Origin: Rotaria sp. Silwood1
Taxonomy: Eukaryota; Rotifera; Eurotatoria; Philodinida; Philodinidae
Direction: 5' to 3'
Length of the DNA: 64,000 nucleotides
Assembly (NCBI GenBank): GCA_905250075.1
Contig: CAJNOP010000405.1
Coordinates: 122,694-186,693 of the forward strand
The stretch's first letter is position 1, and each line of letters starts with the position of its first letter. Of this stretch, positions 47,470 through 60,440 are shown piece after piece. Both the position numbers and the translations under genes were made by a program. The notes under the pieces are model-generated. The model had not been told where the DNA came from and ran no database searches. It was given only the letters and a program-made list of their open reading frames with translations.

Positions 47470-49377
47470 TTATTTGAACAAATTTAAAAAAGAGAACTTC
47501 GACTTCTTTTTCTGATTGTCCGAAGTATCATCGATCGGTGAACTATTTGAAGTTAAAGTTAGGACTGACCAAGCCGTTGATTCTGATGGCTTCACGACAA
47601 ATGTTTCCCAGAAAGGTTCTTCAAATGCAGCTTGGTCAAGCCAAACTGTCATTGTATCATCTGTCACTTGGAACAAAAATTTAATTTGTCGTCGTTGATC
47701 ATATTTCCATTTTTTTCTGTCATAATTCTCAAAAAAGCCACGACGATTTATTGAAATAACGACCGAAAGACTGCGAAGATGTATTAAATATTTCTTCAAT
47801 AGTGAAACATTATGTAAGTTTGATGTATTGATTTTTAGATGTTCAATAGAAGGAAAGCACTTGCCAATAATAATAATATCTTCTCCATTGAATAGGTGCT
47901 CAGAAAGAGAAATATCAAGGTGTTTTACATAATTACTCTTTCTCATGAAAGCATACATATTTTCAAAAAGTACATCGAATGTTATATAAAGTAAACTCAT
48001 ATTTGTGAGAGATGCTAAGAGTGCTGCTAATGCGTCGGTGTTTTCCTGTGAGCGTATAATAGCAAGTTGTCTGATTCGAGAACAATTTACATGTGTTTTC
48101 ACCCATTTGAGTAGCGAACTATCCATATTATCCACTATAAGACACTTTACATTGTCAAAATAGTAATGACACGATACAAAACTATTCATATCGTCAATTC
48201 TCAAATTTATCTTTTTATTTACTATCATAAGATTATTATTATTACCAGTACGTTTAGGTGCTATCCAACATTGAATAACAGGCCAATCAAATTCATATCG
48301 AACAATGTGTTTCATTTTGTCTATGCCGAAACCATCGAAATCCGAATATTCATGTTTGGTTACTATTATATTGAAGTTCTTTTTCGATATCCAATATGAA
48401 CTTTGAAATGAAGTGAGCACATCTTGAAGATCAACTTCTTCTATACGAAATGTAGTTGTTTGAAGAGTAAAATGAGTTAGTAATGGTAAGGATGTTTCCA
48501 ACAACATCTTCCATGCATTTGCATCAAGAAGTTTACTGTGTGCTTTAATTTCAAGATGCTTTAAAACAGGTATACATGTCAAATATTCTGTTAACATATC
48601 CATTGTTATTGAACTGTCTCGTTGAAAATATAAGACTAGTGTACTAAGTGTAGACGTTGGTATCATATTCTTTTTTTGTTTCCTTTCTGTTTCATCATGA
48701 TAAGGATATATTATATTGATTAAATCAACATCGAGATATTTAAGATGAGGAGTACATTTGAAAATATATTGTAGATCTTGAAATCGAAAATGTATACCAG
48801 AAATAGTCAAATGTTCAATATTTGATGAGACCTTGGCCAAATCACTCCAGTTTATAGAATCTATTTTACTCATAAGAGAAAATTGTTTAAGCGATTTTAA
48901 GCGAAAAAGATCGACAATAACATTTCCTAATGAGGATCTATTATCTGTGTTTGTTGCTTTAATTGATAAAGTGTTAATCGTCATTTTTGATAAGGAATTA
49001 AGAGCTCTTTCAACAATTTGCCAATCAATAACTTCACCATCAAAATGAAAATAAAGTGTTCGAAGTTGTTTAAATGATTCAAATGATGGTAAAAAAGAAA
49101 GAAAAGCATCAACTTGACCAGGTGTGTCTTGTTCTGATATGAATAATTCTTCTATTTTATCGATATAGGCTGGTAAAAGATTCATACAGAATCGAAAATC
49201 GTCTTTTTGACATCGAATAAAATCAAAACGAAGTCGTTGGCATCGTGTAATAAGTGCATTGAAACGTTGATTAAGTTGAAAGTCAAAAGCTCTTAGTAGA
49301 TCTACTCCATTAATGTATTTCTCAATAATATCAATCAATAGTTCGTTTGGAAGTGATTCAAGGTTTGAGAGAGGCAT
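47470..49377 (-). CDS. F-box / leucine-rich-repeat protein
   Basis: 635 residues, single exon, from the ATG at 49377 (MPLSNLESLPNELLIDIIEK). An F-box occupies residues 1-45 (LPNELLIDIIEKYINGVDLL then RAFDFQLNQRFNAL). The rest is an irregular leucine-rich superhelix with strands such as LKQFSLM, IEHLTISGIHF, LKYLDVDLINI, LKHLEIKAHS and VKHLDISLSEHL. A basic tail follows (DNQKKKSKFSFLNLF). By family, F-box proteins bind Skp1 in SCF ubiquitin ligases, and the LRR part picks the target. The target is unknown. Large F-box/LRR families of this make occur in bdelloids. No intron or lesion is seen, in contrast to the relatives at 45498 and 57782. Confidence 0.85.
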   Translation of the reverse strand: MPLSNLESLPNELLIDIIEKYINGVDLLRAFDFQLNQRFNALITRCQRLRFDFIRCQKDDFRFCMNLLPAYIDKIEELFISEQDTPGQVDAFLSFLPSFESFKQLRTLYFHFDGEVIDWQIVERALNSLSKMTINTLSIKATNTDNRSSLGNVIVDLFRLKSLKQFSLMSKIDSINWSDLAKVSSNIEHLTISGIHFRFQDLQYIFKCTPHLKYLDVDLINIIYPYHDETERKQKKNMIPTSTLSTLVLYFQRDSSITMDMLTEYLTCIPVLKHLEIKAHSKLLDANAWKMLLETSLPLLTHFTLQTTTFRIEEVDLQDVLTSFQSSYWISKKNFNIIVTKHEYSDFDGFGIDKMKHIVRYEFDWPVIQCWIAPKRTGNNNNLMIVNKKINLRIDDMNSFVSCHYYFDNVKCLIVDNMDSSLLKWVKTHVNCSRIRQLAIIRSQENTDALAALLASLTNMSLLYITFDVLFENMYAFMRKSNYVKHLDISLSEHLFNGEDIIIIGKCFPSIEHLKINTSNLHNVSLLKKYLIHLRSLSVVISINRRGFFENYDRKKWKYDQRRQIKFLFQVTDDTMTVWLDQAAFEEPFWETFVVKPSESTAWSVLTLTSNSSPIDDTSDNQKKKSKFSFLNLFK

Positions 49378-50430
49378 ATATTCAGACAAAATAATACTAA
49401 CGATTGATAAGTAATGTTAAAAAGTCTATGTAACAACACAGTCGTATTGATGGAAATATCGAAATTCTAAGTCACGGTTTGTTATGCTTGAAGAATGTGT
49501 TACGCATGCGTAATAATATACTGTCTCTGAAAAGAACGTCATTCCGTTCGTCCTATCAATAGTAAATGTACTTCTCACTATCGACATCTATAGAAAAAAA
49601 AGCAAATCGGTCAATGAAAAATAAATCAGAAGAATTCTAATTCATCCTAATTTAGCATAAAATAAGAAATAACTTAATACTAATCTTATTTTGGTGAAAC
49701 ATTTTTCTCTTTAGATATTCGTCACTAAGAAGGTTGTTTCCATAGTAACGAAGGGTACTAAAAATGTAGCATTTGTTAACAGAATGGTTATCTGAAAAAT
49801 TCATTTCAACCTAGAGATAGTATGTTCGAATCAGAATAAAATTTTGAATTGTTTGATATATTAATATCTCAAACATGGGTCTCGCATCAACATTACAAGA
49901 AATAGCCATATTGCTTTCCGAATTTTTTCTCTAAGCCTCCTATTTTTACTAGAGTAAGACTAATTGTATTGTTGTTATTTAGTTTATTCCCTAAGTTGTA
50001 TTTGAATTCAGTTCCATCAGTTTTTGTCTAAAGTTGCAACCCAAAGTTGCGAAACAGGCGTCATCTATTTAAATAAATTGAATTTGAAATGAATTTTATC
50101 TCTGTTGTTAAAATTGTATTATTTATTCTAAAACTATTACTCGTGAATCAAAGCAACTACTAATTAGATTCTAAAATAGTATATTTAAGAATTTTAGTCC
50201 TTATAATGGCAGGCATTAGGATATATTAAATTTTTTGTCACCTGCTAAAGTTTCGTTGGTTAATATTCTTTTATGTCGCAAATGTGACAATAACTCAACA
50301 GAAATATCAAGTCCAGCTCCTATAGCCGATTTCAATGCTGTCAAACGATGTTTGACACTTGTGGAAATTCGAGCTATTTATCAACAGCAAAAATCAATCA
50401 ACCAAGTTAAAGTCGGTACCTATATCAATA
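49378..50430. other. Intergenic
   Basis: AT-rich, no gene seen. It ends at the left tip of the 5.0-kb element. Confidence 0.4.
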
Positions 50431-51480
50431 CCCAGGTCGTTCATGCCCGGCCGTAAACGGCCGTACACCAATCATTTACGACGAAAAACGACAGCAGTTT
50501 ACAGTGACCATTTACGACAGTCATATACGACGTTTTACGGCGTATTACGTTAATCGTAAACAATGACCGTAAACGTTCGTCCTTTACAACAACCGTAAAA
50601 ATACGGCGACAGTAAACGATGCTCGGATAATATCGTAAGATATCGCAAACGGCAGTCGTATACAGTGACTGTTTACGGCAATCATATACGATGCTTTACA
50701 GCGTATTACGCTCATCGTAAAGAATGACCGTAAACGTTAGCCGTTTACGATTACTGTAATAATGCGGCGACTGTAAACGACACTCGGATTATACCATAAG
50801 ATGTTGTGAGCGCCAGCTGTAAACGGTGTTATCTAAGATCATCGTTTTTTATTGTAGTGTTCTTGCACAGTTGTTAACGACGACGAACTACTTTTCTTAG
50901 ACATAGTGGCAAAATCAGAACTTCGCTACTAGAAGAACCGAAATTTGAAGCACTTTTTTTCAAATCTATCAAAAATAGTACAAATTTTCATAAAAGAATC
51001 TGAGATCGACACCATCCCTTGCCTCGTAAAATTCTCTTCACGGATACATTCTTTAGATTTTTATCAATAAATCAACAAATTTTCAATTGTTAATTTCGGA
51101 TTTCGTTTAAAAAATTTTGTGTCCACATGAAGAGTATTTTACGATTTTGTATTAAGTGTATTAAGTGTGGAAAATGATCACTCTAGAAACAGTATGCTGA
51201 ATATTGTTGTATTGGGTCTCTCAATTGAGGCAGATTTGTGTAAGATTGCAACTGAAATGTTTAATTAGCAGTATCTCTTGTATCTCTTGAATAACTGGTA
51301 AAAAAGACTGCGAAAGTGGATTTTGCTTTGCTCAGTGCGCATCAGCTAGACATAATGTTTCTCAAGATCTAATTTGACAGATTCTCCTATCTGAAATTGA
51401 ATTTGCAGGGTGAACTGCACGTACATGAACTGAACTATAATACCAAAGATCCAGGAAATCCCTGTTGTTCTATGTGAAAC

Positions 51481-51716
51481 CCATGTAAAAAAAATTTTGA
51501 TGAAAAGTCAGATTAAAACCGATTTTTCGATTAATAATCGAATTTTGATAGATTATAATGACGTTATTTTTAATTTGATTTTAATATGATATCTGAATCT
51601 AAATGATGGATGGGATTTGATAATAATTATTTTTAATTTATTTTAATCGATTGTTAAAATTGTATAAATGACTATTCGATTGTCAATCTGACTTTTCGTT
51701 AAAACCTTTTATATGG
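51481..51716. mobile_element. Palindromic MITE, 236 bp
   Basis: The left end (ccatgtaaaa, then gatgaaaagtcagatt) and right end (aatctgacttttcgttaaaa, then atatgg) are inverted repeats. Several gattttaat/aattaaaat-like blocks inside also pair. It is nested within the 5.0-kb element. The target duplication is not clear. Confidence 0.6.
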
Positions 51717-53456
51717 TTACAATAAGTGGCTAATAATAGATATAATCACAATAACAGACATGAGATCCTATTTGTGTTACTATTTGATTCAACAGATTTC
51801 TTTCTAGATGCGATCAAATTGTCAATAAAGGCATTCTATTTACGCAACTTAAATTTACTCATACCATTTTAAACTCGAGACTAAATAATTCTTTATGTTA
51901 ACATACTTTCTCATAAGATTTGACTCTTTTTTTAACATACCTAAAGTTAGCACCAGATTCGTATTTTTCTGGTCCGGATGTGCCTGTAGAGCTGTGCTGG
52001 TTCCATAAATGATTGTGTTAGGTGCAGAACTTAATTCTCTATCGTATGGTACCATTTCTGAATGGGGTTATCGGGTGAAAATAGGGGTCTTCTTCAAAAA
52101 TACTGATATTACCCACACAGGGTAATTTCACAATAAGAGTGCCGGTGACGGGCAGGATGAGAAGGTGAAAGTGATGATGAGCATAGTTACTGTCGAAAGA
52201 AGCTAACATTAACGTCGACCTCATCATTACCCTTACCTCTAGCCATTCTCTCCCTTACCGCACCCTCACTCTAGAGTGGTTAGCGAGGGATAAAATTCTC
52301 GAAATTCTATAAATCTCAAAGTGGATTCTCCGAAATCAATGCATCTATAATTCGGTGAAAGAAGCGTATGCCGCAAGTATTATGCAACCAACAATTGGTA
52401 TTTCGTTGCACAAGTTTTGAAAGCTATCATTGAAACTCGTTTTCATCGTTTCCATTACCATAATATATGTCTAATATACACATATTACTTTTTGTTATTG
52501 AAATGCTTTTTGGTAATTTCCTTTTCATCGTTACACCATGAACAACCTAAACCAAAACATTACTAACAATATCAAGAAAAAAAAAGAAAAAATAAACTAA
52601 ATATTATTTGACAGTCTCCACAATAAAAATTATAAACGAAATCAACTTTTCCCAATGCATCTTTAGTCCTGTTCCACTGAATAGAAGTGTGATTAATTTA
52701 ACGAGAATCAAGGTTTCATGCAGAAAAACAGCATTTATCACTTATCTTCAAAACTTCCGAAAACTATTTCCGATGCAAAGTGAATCACCATGTCGAAACT
52801 ACCATATACATGAGAATCTAACCTCATGATTCATGAAACAGCATTTTTATGAACATGCAGCTTGTTTTCAACATAGATAATACAAAGACGGGGAAAAGCT
52901 CTCAGCTTCAAAACTCCGCCTGCCAGTAAGGCAACAAACATATTCCGACTAACAAACGTACCAGAAAATTGATTTTTTTCCACATCAACTCAGCGTACTA
53001 AACTCAGATTCATTCATTTATCAATACCATCATTTAGTACCAGAAACCATATTTCTACCAATACAATGAGTACCACTAAACATCTCACGCAATTTTCATC
53101 CAGTATACTCACAAACACTTTCGAAAACGTTATTCACATCATTCAAGGTACTAAAACCACAACACAAAAAGTATATTCCAAAACATCAGGCGAGGTGAAA
53201 GACGTCGCCCTACAAAAACTAGAAAAACAACATTCAGATCCCAGTTCTTCGTTCCCATAACCAAGGCATAACTCGCTCTACTTTCCCATACATACTACTC
53301 CTTCATCCCCGCACCGTCATTGCTTTGAACTCGCAGCAATATGTTCACTCAATTCCATCCTATCTACTCCACATAAGTATCAATCGGAGCCCAACTTACG
53401 ATCCGAAAAGTAACCACAAAAAATCTGCAACATGATTCCCTAGTTCACGACAGACA

Positions 53457-54545
53457 TACTGTTCACGAAAAATTCTGATTTCGAAATCCAAATTTCTTGA
53501 AGATTTCTGGTCAAGCAACCATTCACCGATTTTTTTAGTAGCAACAGCTCTATATATACCAGGATTTACTTTGCCACTCAACCATACTCTTCGTCTTTCC
53601 TCTCGAAAAATCCCACTTTTGAAATCTGGATTTCTTGTAAGACTTCTGGTCGAGCATTCATTCACCGATTTGTTTAGCAGTAATAGCTCTATATATACCA
53701 GGATTTACTTTCTCACTCAACCATACTCTTCGTCTTTCCTCTCAAAAAATCCCACTTTTGAAATCTGGATATCTTGTAAGATTTCTGGTCGAGTATTCAT
53801 TCACCAATTTGTTTAGCAGTAATAGCTCTATATATACCAAGATTTACTTTGCCACTCAACCATACTCTTCGTCTTTCCTCTCGAAAAATCCCACTTTTGA
53901 AATCCAGATTTCTTGTAAGATTTCTGCTCGAGTATTCATTCACCGATTTGTTTAGTAGCAAGAGCTCTATATATACCAGGATTTACTTTCTCACTCAACC
54001 ATACTCTTTGTCTTTTCTCTCGAAATATCCCACTTTTGAAATCTGGATTTCTTGTAAGATTTCTGGTCGAGTATTCATTCACCAATTTGTTTAGCAGTAA
54101 TAGCTCTATATATACCAGGATTTACTTTCTCACTCAACCATACTCTTCGTCTTTCCTCTCGAAAAATCCCACTTTTGAAATCGGGATTTCTTGTAAGATT
54201 TCTGGTCGAGTATTCATTCACCGATTTGTTTAGCAGTAATAGCTCTATATATACCAGGATTTACTTTCTCGCTCAACCATACTCTTCGTCTTTTCTCTCG
54301 AAAAATCCCACTTTTGAAATCTGGATTTCTTGTAAGATTTCTGGTCGAGTATTCATTCACCGATTTGTTTAGTAGCAAGAGCTCTATATATACCGGGATT
54401 TACTTTGTCTTTCACTCATTCACTTCTCATTTCAATCCGAAATTTCGCCTTTCTAAATTTGGATTTCTTGTAAGATTTTGGTCAAGTAATCATTCACCGT
54501 TTTCTTTAGCAGCAACAGCTCTATATATACCAGGTTTTAGTTTGC
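53457..54545. repeat. 139-bp tandem array, about eight units
   Basis: The anchor ctctatatata recurs at 53548, 53687, 53826, 53965, 54104, 54243, 54382 and 54519: spacing exactly 139 bp except the last (137). Inner units are nearly identical and the outer two are clearly diverged, the usual pattern of unequal exchange. The repeated 65-codon open frames (SGFLVRFLVEYSFT...) follow from the repeat and lack any recognised domain. Confidence 0.9.
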
Positions 54546-54889
54546 CCTTCCAGTACATTACAGGTCTCCAAAGGTGAGTGCTTTTATAAGTGTATTCTTC
54601 TCTTGTCGCAATCTGAATCACGAGAAAAAGAAGGCTGGGCCAGCGTAAAGGCGGTAGTTACGGGACTAATTTGCGCCGCTGAGTGCAATGAAATGATACT
54701 TACGCACATTGTAGCAGTCTGCTCACAGTTTAGCTATGTTGAAATCAAGTAAAACGGGCGCCGGAATCAGACCCAAGACGTAATCCAAAAGCAATCGATA
54801 TAAAATGCATGTGCAGTGATAATAATCTTTTGATGGCATCCAGGTGATATCAAAATCATATCGAACTGAGAGACTGAAGAAATTATGGT

Positions 54890-55130
54890 GAAATCCAAAT
54901 GAAATCCATATGAGATCGATATGAAATCTATGTGAAATCCATGTGAAATCCAAGTGAAATCCATATGAAATCCAAATGAAACCCTTGTGAAATCCTTGTG
55001 AAATCCAAATGAAATCCATATGAAATCCTTGTGAAATCCAAGTGAAATCCATATGAAATCCATATGAAATCCCAATGAAATCCATGTGAAATCAATGTGA
55101 AGTCCAAATGAAATCCTGGTGAAATCCTTT
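54890..55130. repeat. 12-bp minisatellite
   Basis: About twenty degenerate copies of tgaaatccatat / tgaaatccaaat / tgaaatccttg. Because 12 is a multiple of three, the minus strand is open in more than one frame (GFHMDFIWIS), but this is not a gene. Confidence 0.9.
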
Positions 55131-55416
55131 CCAAATGTGTGACCGAAAACGGTCGGTTACATTTATTTACGATCGTTTACGTCGTTGTAAACTGTCGTCT
55201 TCGTCAAAATACTGCCGTGTTACGGCACAGATTTTGGTGTAAACAATTGTCGTTTTTCGCCGTACACGACACGGTCTCACACGACCGTAATACGGCGCAT
55301 ACCAAACGGGTTATTTACGGCCCGTATACGGTCGTAGTTTTGGCGGATACGGCCGTTCACGTCATCGTAAACGGCTGTGTACGGTCGTTTACGGGCACAG
55401 TAATGTTCGACCTGGG

Positions 55417-57781
55417 TAGCCATTAAATATACAACATAAAAGTCAACTATCAATTGTATAAGTTCATTTTGTGCTTATTTCTTGTTTTTCTGATATTACT
55501 GATTCGTTATTTTCTTTTATCTGACTGCTCAAAAAAAACAGATAGTAGTCAGTTAATTCTTATGTCAATTCTTACTTTAATAAAAAGATGAAATCTCTTC
55601 AGTAAAGAGAGAAAAAAAACTTATCGGCTGATGTATTTATAGTTTCAATCAAAATAATTAATTACCGTGACACAGGCTATAAAAGCAAGCATCATGTTAA
55701 TCAAGAGAAAACAAAGTCATTTCTAATGCTGACAATCTTTTCATACTGTAAAAATCAATCGAAATGATTGCAAATAAATGCATTTACCTGTTGTATAAAC
55801 TTTTTCAATGCAAAAATGCAGGGCATATTTACAATTGGAATATGAATTGACACCAGAAATAAATGAACGTGTATCAAAACCATTTACCTCAACAAGATTC
55901 TTTTCGTAGGGTTTGGATATAGCAAAAACTTTGTAAAATTGTTCATTGTTGGCATTATTATTGATTGTGACTTTATCTATGGATTATAAAAAGGCTTTAT
56001 TCAGATTAAGGTGGTCTCTCATAAATGTAAAAATAACTTTAAAATAAAAGATAGACTTATTGTCTTATCTACAACGTTCGCTGCTGTAAATAACTTCATT
56101 TGTTGACTCTATTTTGAAAAAATCCTTTAAAAATAAGCTAATTTTCTGATATAAATATCTTCATTTCAAGAATGACACATTTTCTAATGAAATAATTACG
56201 ACAACTATTTTGAAACGTTTTCAAGTTGCTGCTTTAACAATTGGATAAACTTCAAGGTCTTTAGTCCAATAAATTATATTTACATAAACACACCTTATGT
56301 AAGAATTATCATTTCTACAATGGCAAATCATTTTTAGCATTCGTTAAAAAAAATAAGATATATCATAGAGACGTCCGACCTTTCTCTTTTCTTTATGTAT
56401 GCGAGATTATATCAGTTTCGATTATCTTTTGTTCAACTTGCATTTTTATGTATTATTTCTCTTGAAGTTGAAATATGATCTAAAATCTTTGTATTTTTCT
56501 CTATCTCTACTGATTGATCAGATGATCCTAACACACGAACTATGTATCAAAGCTGAGAATATTTCATTCATTTTTTGTCCAATTTTATTCCGTAGTTGAT
56601 TTCGCATATTTTGCATTAGTCGATATTTTCGTCCGATGACATGATATGATAACTGTTTTTGTGATGAGTCGTAAGAGAATCATACAATACGTTCAAAATA
56701 ATCTGCTCCTTTCTATAGACACGGAAAACATGAAGTTTCTATAAAAAGGACATCGGAGACGATGGTGAACAACAACTATACTTCAAGAGCTAGGTCTCTT
56801 CGAAAAAAAATATCAAAGATGACTTTATGAATCTCTTGACACACGTGAAAAATGAAAATAAAGCATCAATAATCGAATATTTGTTTCATGCATTCTCATG
56901 ATCTTATTGTAGGTATCTCCAGAATCTTATATTACTCAACGCAATCTAATAATTACTCACAATGAATATCTAATCGATCTTTTTCAATAATTCGATGTAA
57001 TTTATTGAATTTCTGGATCTATTACATGGACATATCTTTCTTTTTGTAGGAAATGTCAATTCTCACTACTTATTTCGATATACTAAAGGATCATTTTGCT
57101 GAGCTTATGAAATGATTGTAAGAAAAATTGAAGTGAACAACAAATTGATTGACTCCATTCATATAAACAGTAATAATGCACTAGAAAGATTTTGACGATG
57201 TCTTTTTGTAAAATTTAGAAAAAAGGGTTAAAAACAGTTATTATTAGATGACATCGATATTTCTATCAAAATGTATCAGATGAAATTCAATGGAAATTCT
57301 CATAAAGCGATGCCAGAAAACATGCATAGCAGTGAATCTAGAGGTAAGCTCGGATCGACTTTAGGATATCGTGTACATGTGAATCGCCTATTTATAATAC
57401 ATGGACACCCACATCCACCCTTATTCGAGTGAAGCAAATGAAGAATAAACTTATTTTCGACTCGATAAATACTTGATATCGATGAGAAATTATTTAAAAG
57501 CAGAAAATCGTATATAGTGCAGAACATTATCAAGTCATATATTCACTCTGTGATGATTCTACAAGATTCAAGAAATAAATAGATGATGATTCATCGGAGA
57601 TAGTCTATAAACAAAGGATGAAAGAATAAGTCATTATCGCTTAGTTAGTTTGTTAACAAAGAATAATTCTTGTTTTCTTCTAGATTATATTAGATTTTCA
57701 AATCGAAACATGAATATTGATCAGGAAATATAAGTTATTTAGAAAAAAACAAGCTTTAATAATATTAGATTTTCACATAGT
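55417..57781. other. Intergenic, possible lone exon
   Basis: No full gene is seen. On the minus strand 55976-55888 is bounded by atag and gtaaat and reads KVTINNNANNEQFYKVFAIS then KPYEKNLVE, which looks coding-like, but no partner exon was found. A C-rich hairpin half (acacccacatccaccc) is near 57404-57420. Confidence 0.35.
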
Positions 57782-59486
57782 ATGTCGATTAGTTCCAGCG
57801 AACATTTATCCAACGAAATTGTTTTTGAAATATTCGATTATCTGGATGGTATTGATATATACGAAGCATTTTCAAATCTTAATTGTCGTTTGGAACAATT
57901 TCTCAATTTATCATCTCTTTTATTTAAAATTAAACTTCAATATTCAACAGCGAATCAAATATTTATGAAAAATTATCAAAAAATTCTTCTTCACAATAAA
58001 TCTCAAATATTTTTCATGAATGTATGGTTATCAGCATTAAACGATCAATTTTTCACATTTTATCCCATCAATTTATCGTTTAATCATCTCGAATCACTAA
58101 TTGTTGAATATCTTGAGTCAGATATATTCATTTCATTTCTCACTAATTTAGCGTACTTACCATATCTTTCTTCGTTATCTATGAAGACATGGAATATTTC
58201 TGCAAATTTAAATGATATTTATTGATTAATATTTGCTTTACCGACATTAAGATATGGTAAATTTTCTTTATGTACAGACGACAGTTCAATTTCACTTCCA
58301 ATGACTACTAATCAACAATTGAGTACTATCGAACATCTTGTTATTAATCATTCTTGTAAATTCAACGAACTTTTTACTATATTATCTTATACATCACAAC
58401 ATTGTCGTCTCAGTTTTATGGATGCCTACGACGATGACACCAATATTGGAATTATGTCACCAATAACAGTATTAAATTTCACACATCTTTCTTTATATAT
58501 ATACACTCTACGGCATTTGACGCTTTCGAAATATTCATTCGAAAGATATATTCAAAATTAAAAGTTTTACATATTACTATTCGATCGGATAATATTGATT
58601 ATCTTGATAGTATTCGATGGAAAAAATTGATTTTAGAATATTTACCTCAATTAGAAAAGTTTTATTTCGATTATTATATAGAGTTTGAAGATGATACTAA
58701 ACCTTCAAAATATATTGGACAATTCAATCAATTCTCTTCATCATTTTGGATTGATTGACAATGGATATTTGAAAGTAAAATTCATGTGTACCAAATTATA
58801 CATTCAATTCGTCCTTATATGTATGTTATCAAAAAGAAAATACATTCTTTATTGTCATTTGTTTTTTCTTTTTTACAGGAAAAGATGGTATGAATATAGA
58901 CAACATGATATTGTTAATTCATCAATTCAACTGTCTAAATCAGCTAATCTTGAAGTTAAGTGTATTATTCCTGATCAAGAAACGGCATTCTTAATTTCAA
59001 ATATTAAATTAGTTTTAACTGTAGCAGATATTTATCATCTGGAACTTCTTGATAGAGAGATCTTTATTAGTACATTAATTGCAATCATATATTCATTACC
59101 TAAACTTGTTTCATTAAAACTTCATTTCATTTTCACAATCACGAAATTTATCTAATAAAGAAGTTAAAAGATTTTTATGCATATCAAAAAGAAGTAAAAT
59201 TACGAAAGTTTATTTCGAAAAGACAAGTAATATGGAAGAAGTTCATCTTCTCATGCAACCTTGTCCTCGTATCAATTATCTTCAAGTCAATTCTATTAAT
59301 GATATTAATGTCGAATTATTTATACGAGATATTTTAATGAAAATTAATAATTATAGCAATGAATATCTTCATTTATTGTGTTTTCGTGTTCCAACTGTAG
59401 ATGATAAAATGATTAGTGTGAAGAAACTGTTGATAGATTATGAAATAAAACGTGTAATTGATCATATTTACTTACAATGGAAATGA
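57782..59486 (+). pseudogene. F-box / LRR gene, decayed
   Basis: It begins MSISSSEHLSNEIVFEIFDY, then LDGIDIYEAFSNLNCRLEQF, a good F-box. LRR-type sequence follows, but with four lesions. An in-frame TGA sits at 58223-58225 (coding resumes in the same frame, LIFALPTLRYGKF). A frameshift lies near 58505 (then ATFDAFEIFIRKIYSKLK-like). A second TGA is at 58756-58758. Another frameshift lies near 59130 (then NLSNKEVKRFL). An intron (58821-58878, gtatgt..acag, 58 nt) still has clean signals and phase (RPYMKRWYEYRQHDIVN). The end is the TGA at 59484-59486. The relation to the intact gene at 47470 is by family only. Confidence 0.75.
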
Positions 59487-60394
59487 ACATAACAAACGTG
59501 GCATTTACAATCTGTACTTAATTGTTAAAAACTATCGTTTTTTTTATCATTTTACTCTTCTTTATATTATATGTTATGAGAAGAAACGTGGATTTGAAAC
59601 AATGTTTCACGGAATCCTTCTCATACGGATTGCTAATGTTCTTATTCATTTATTTATTTTTATTTGTTCTATGTTGTGGTTATTCTATTATTCACTTGGG
59701 GACATGCTAATTATCGTTTCATTATTTCTTTGTCTTCCTTATTTATGTGTATATAGTTGTTTATACTTCTTGTTTTCTTTTCACTTCTATTTATTCTATG
59801 TACTGACAGGATCCAATTGATTATCGGACAGACTAGTAAAAAAATAAAAACAAGTATGGTATTGATTTTTTTGTAAAAGATTGTTTGATAAATCAATGAA
59901 AATTTCAGTTACTTCAAGTTCATATGGTTGAAATTCTATCTGTAACTGGTATGAATCAATTTTCAACGAGAAATATATTTGGTGTTAGAATAGTGTTTTC
60001 TCTTTATCTTTGGTAAACATATTCGAAGTTGTTCGAAAGACTTTCTAAATAAAATCTATGATCTAGTTCGATATGATTGAATACAAAAACTTCAACAATG
60101 GAGATCTTTTTAAAAAATATTTTAGCCTTTTAGGTGTACGTTGCTTAGAAATTCGAAGTGCCACTATCAAGTAAATTTTGCTTTTTGCATATCAGAAAAA
60201 AAATCAATAATATCGATTTTCGAAATCAACTTTTTGCTTGAAAACTTCTTTTTTTTCTGTCATTATAAAGAAGATTTATCTGGAGAGCTGTGGTAAAAAT
60301 TATTTTCTTTATCATATCCGCACAGAAAATGAATCGAACGCTTTCTCGTGGAAATCTAACTCGTCATTATCTCATTCTGTTTTTGACAATGAGT

Positions 60395-60440
60395 GGGTGT
60401 AGGTGTGACTAATTAAAATACTCGTCTCACATCCACACCC
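60395..60440. repeat. Telomere-like hairpin, 14-bp arms
   Basis: gggtgtaggtgtga (60395-60408) faces tcacatccacaccc (60427-60440), pairing at 12 of 14 positions. Confidence 0.8.

Larger units (their letters stand above)
50431..55416. mobile_element. 5.0-kb TA-flanked element with inverted ends and internal tandem arrays
   Basis: The left tip (cccaggtcg at 50431) and right tip (cgacctggg ending 55416) are inverted, with TA directly outside both (50429-50430, 55417-55418). Next to each tip lie GC-rich stretches full of cgtttacgg / ccgtaaacg motifs (50445-50830 and 55139-55400); on the left these include a 161-bp direct repeat (from 50502 and 50663). The interior has no recognised gene; it contains the palindromic MITE 51481-51716, the 139-bp array, the 12-bp minisatellite and a 64-residue ATG frame (53066-53260, MSTTKHLTQFSSSILTNTFE and on) of unknown status. 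Non-autonomous; Tc1/mariner-type TA sites are the only superfamily hint. Confidence 0.65.

Noticed and set aside
50445..50830. CRISPR-like array from repeated cgtttacgg motifs
   Set aside because: Spacing is irregular, motifs occur on both strands and the host is eukaryotic; better explained as the end region of the 5.0-kb element.
53571..54577. Serial 65-81 codon frames (LVRFLVEYSFT...)
   Set aside because: They repeat every 139 bp with the tandem array, overlap each other and have no recognised domain.
54723..55134. Overlapping open frames with GFHMDF/WIS repeats
   Set aside because: They are produced by the 12-bp minisatellite; several frames are open at once with the same peptide.
59458..59820. 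Hydrophobic 120-codon frame after the decayed F-box gene
   Set aside because: T-rich composition gives Phe/Leu/Ile/Tyr runs; no start context, no homology, and it overlaps the pseudogene end.
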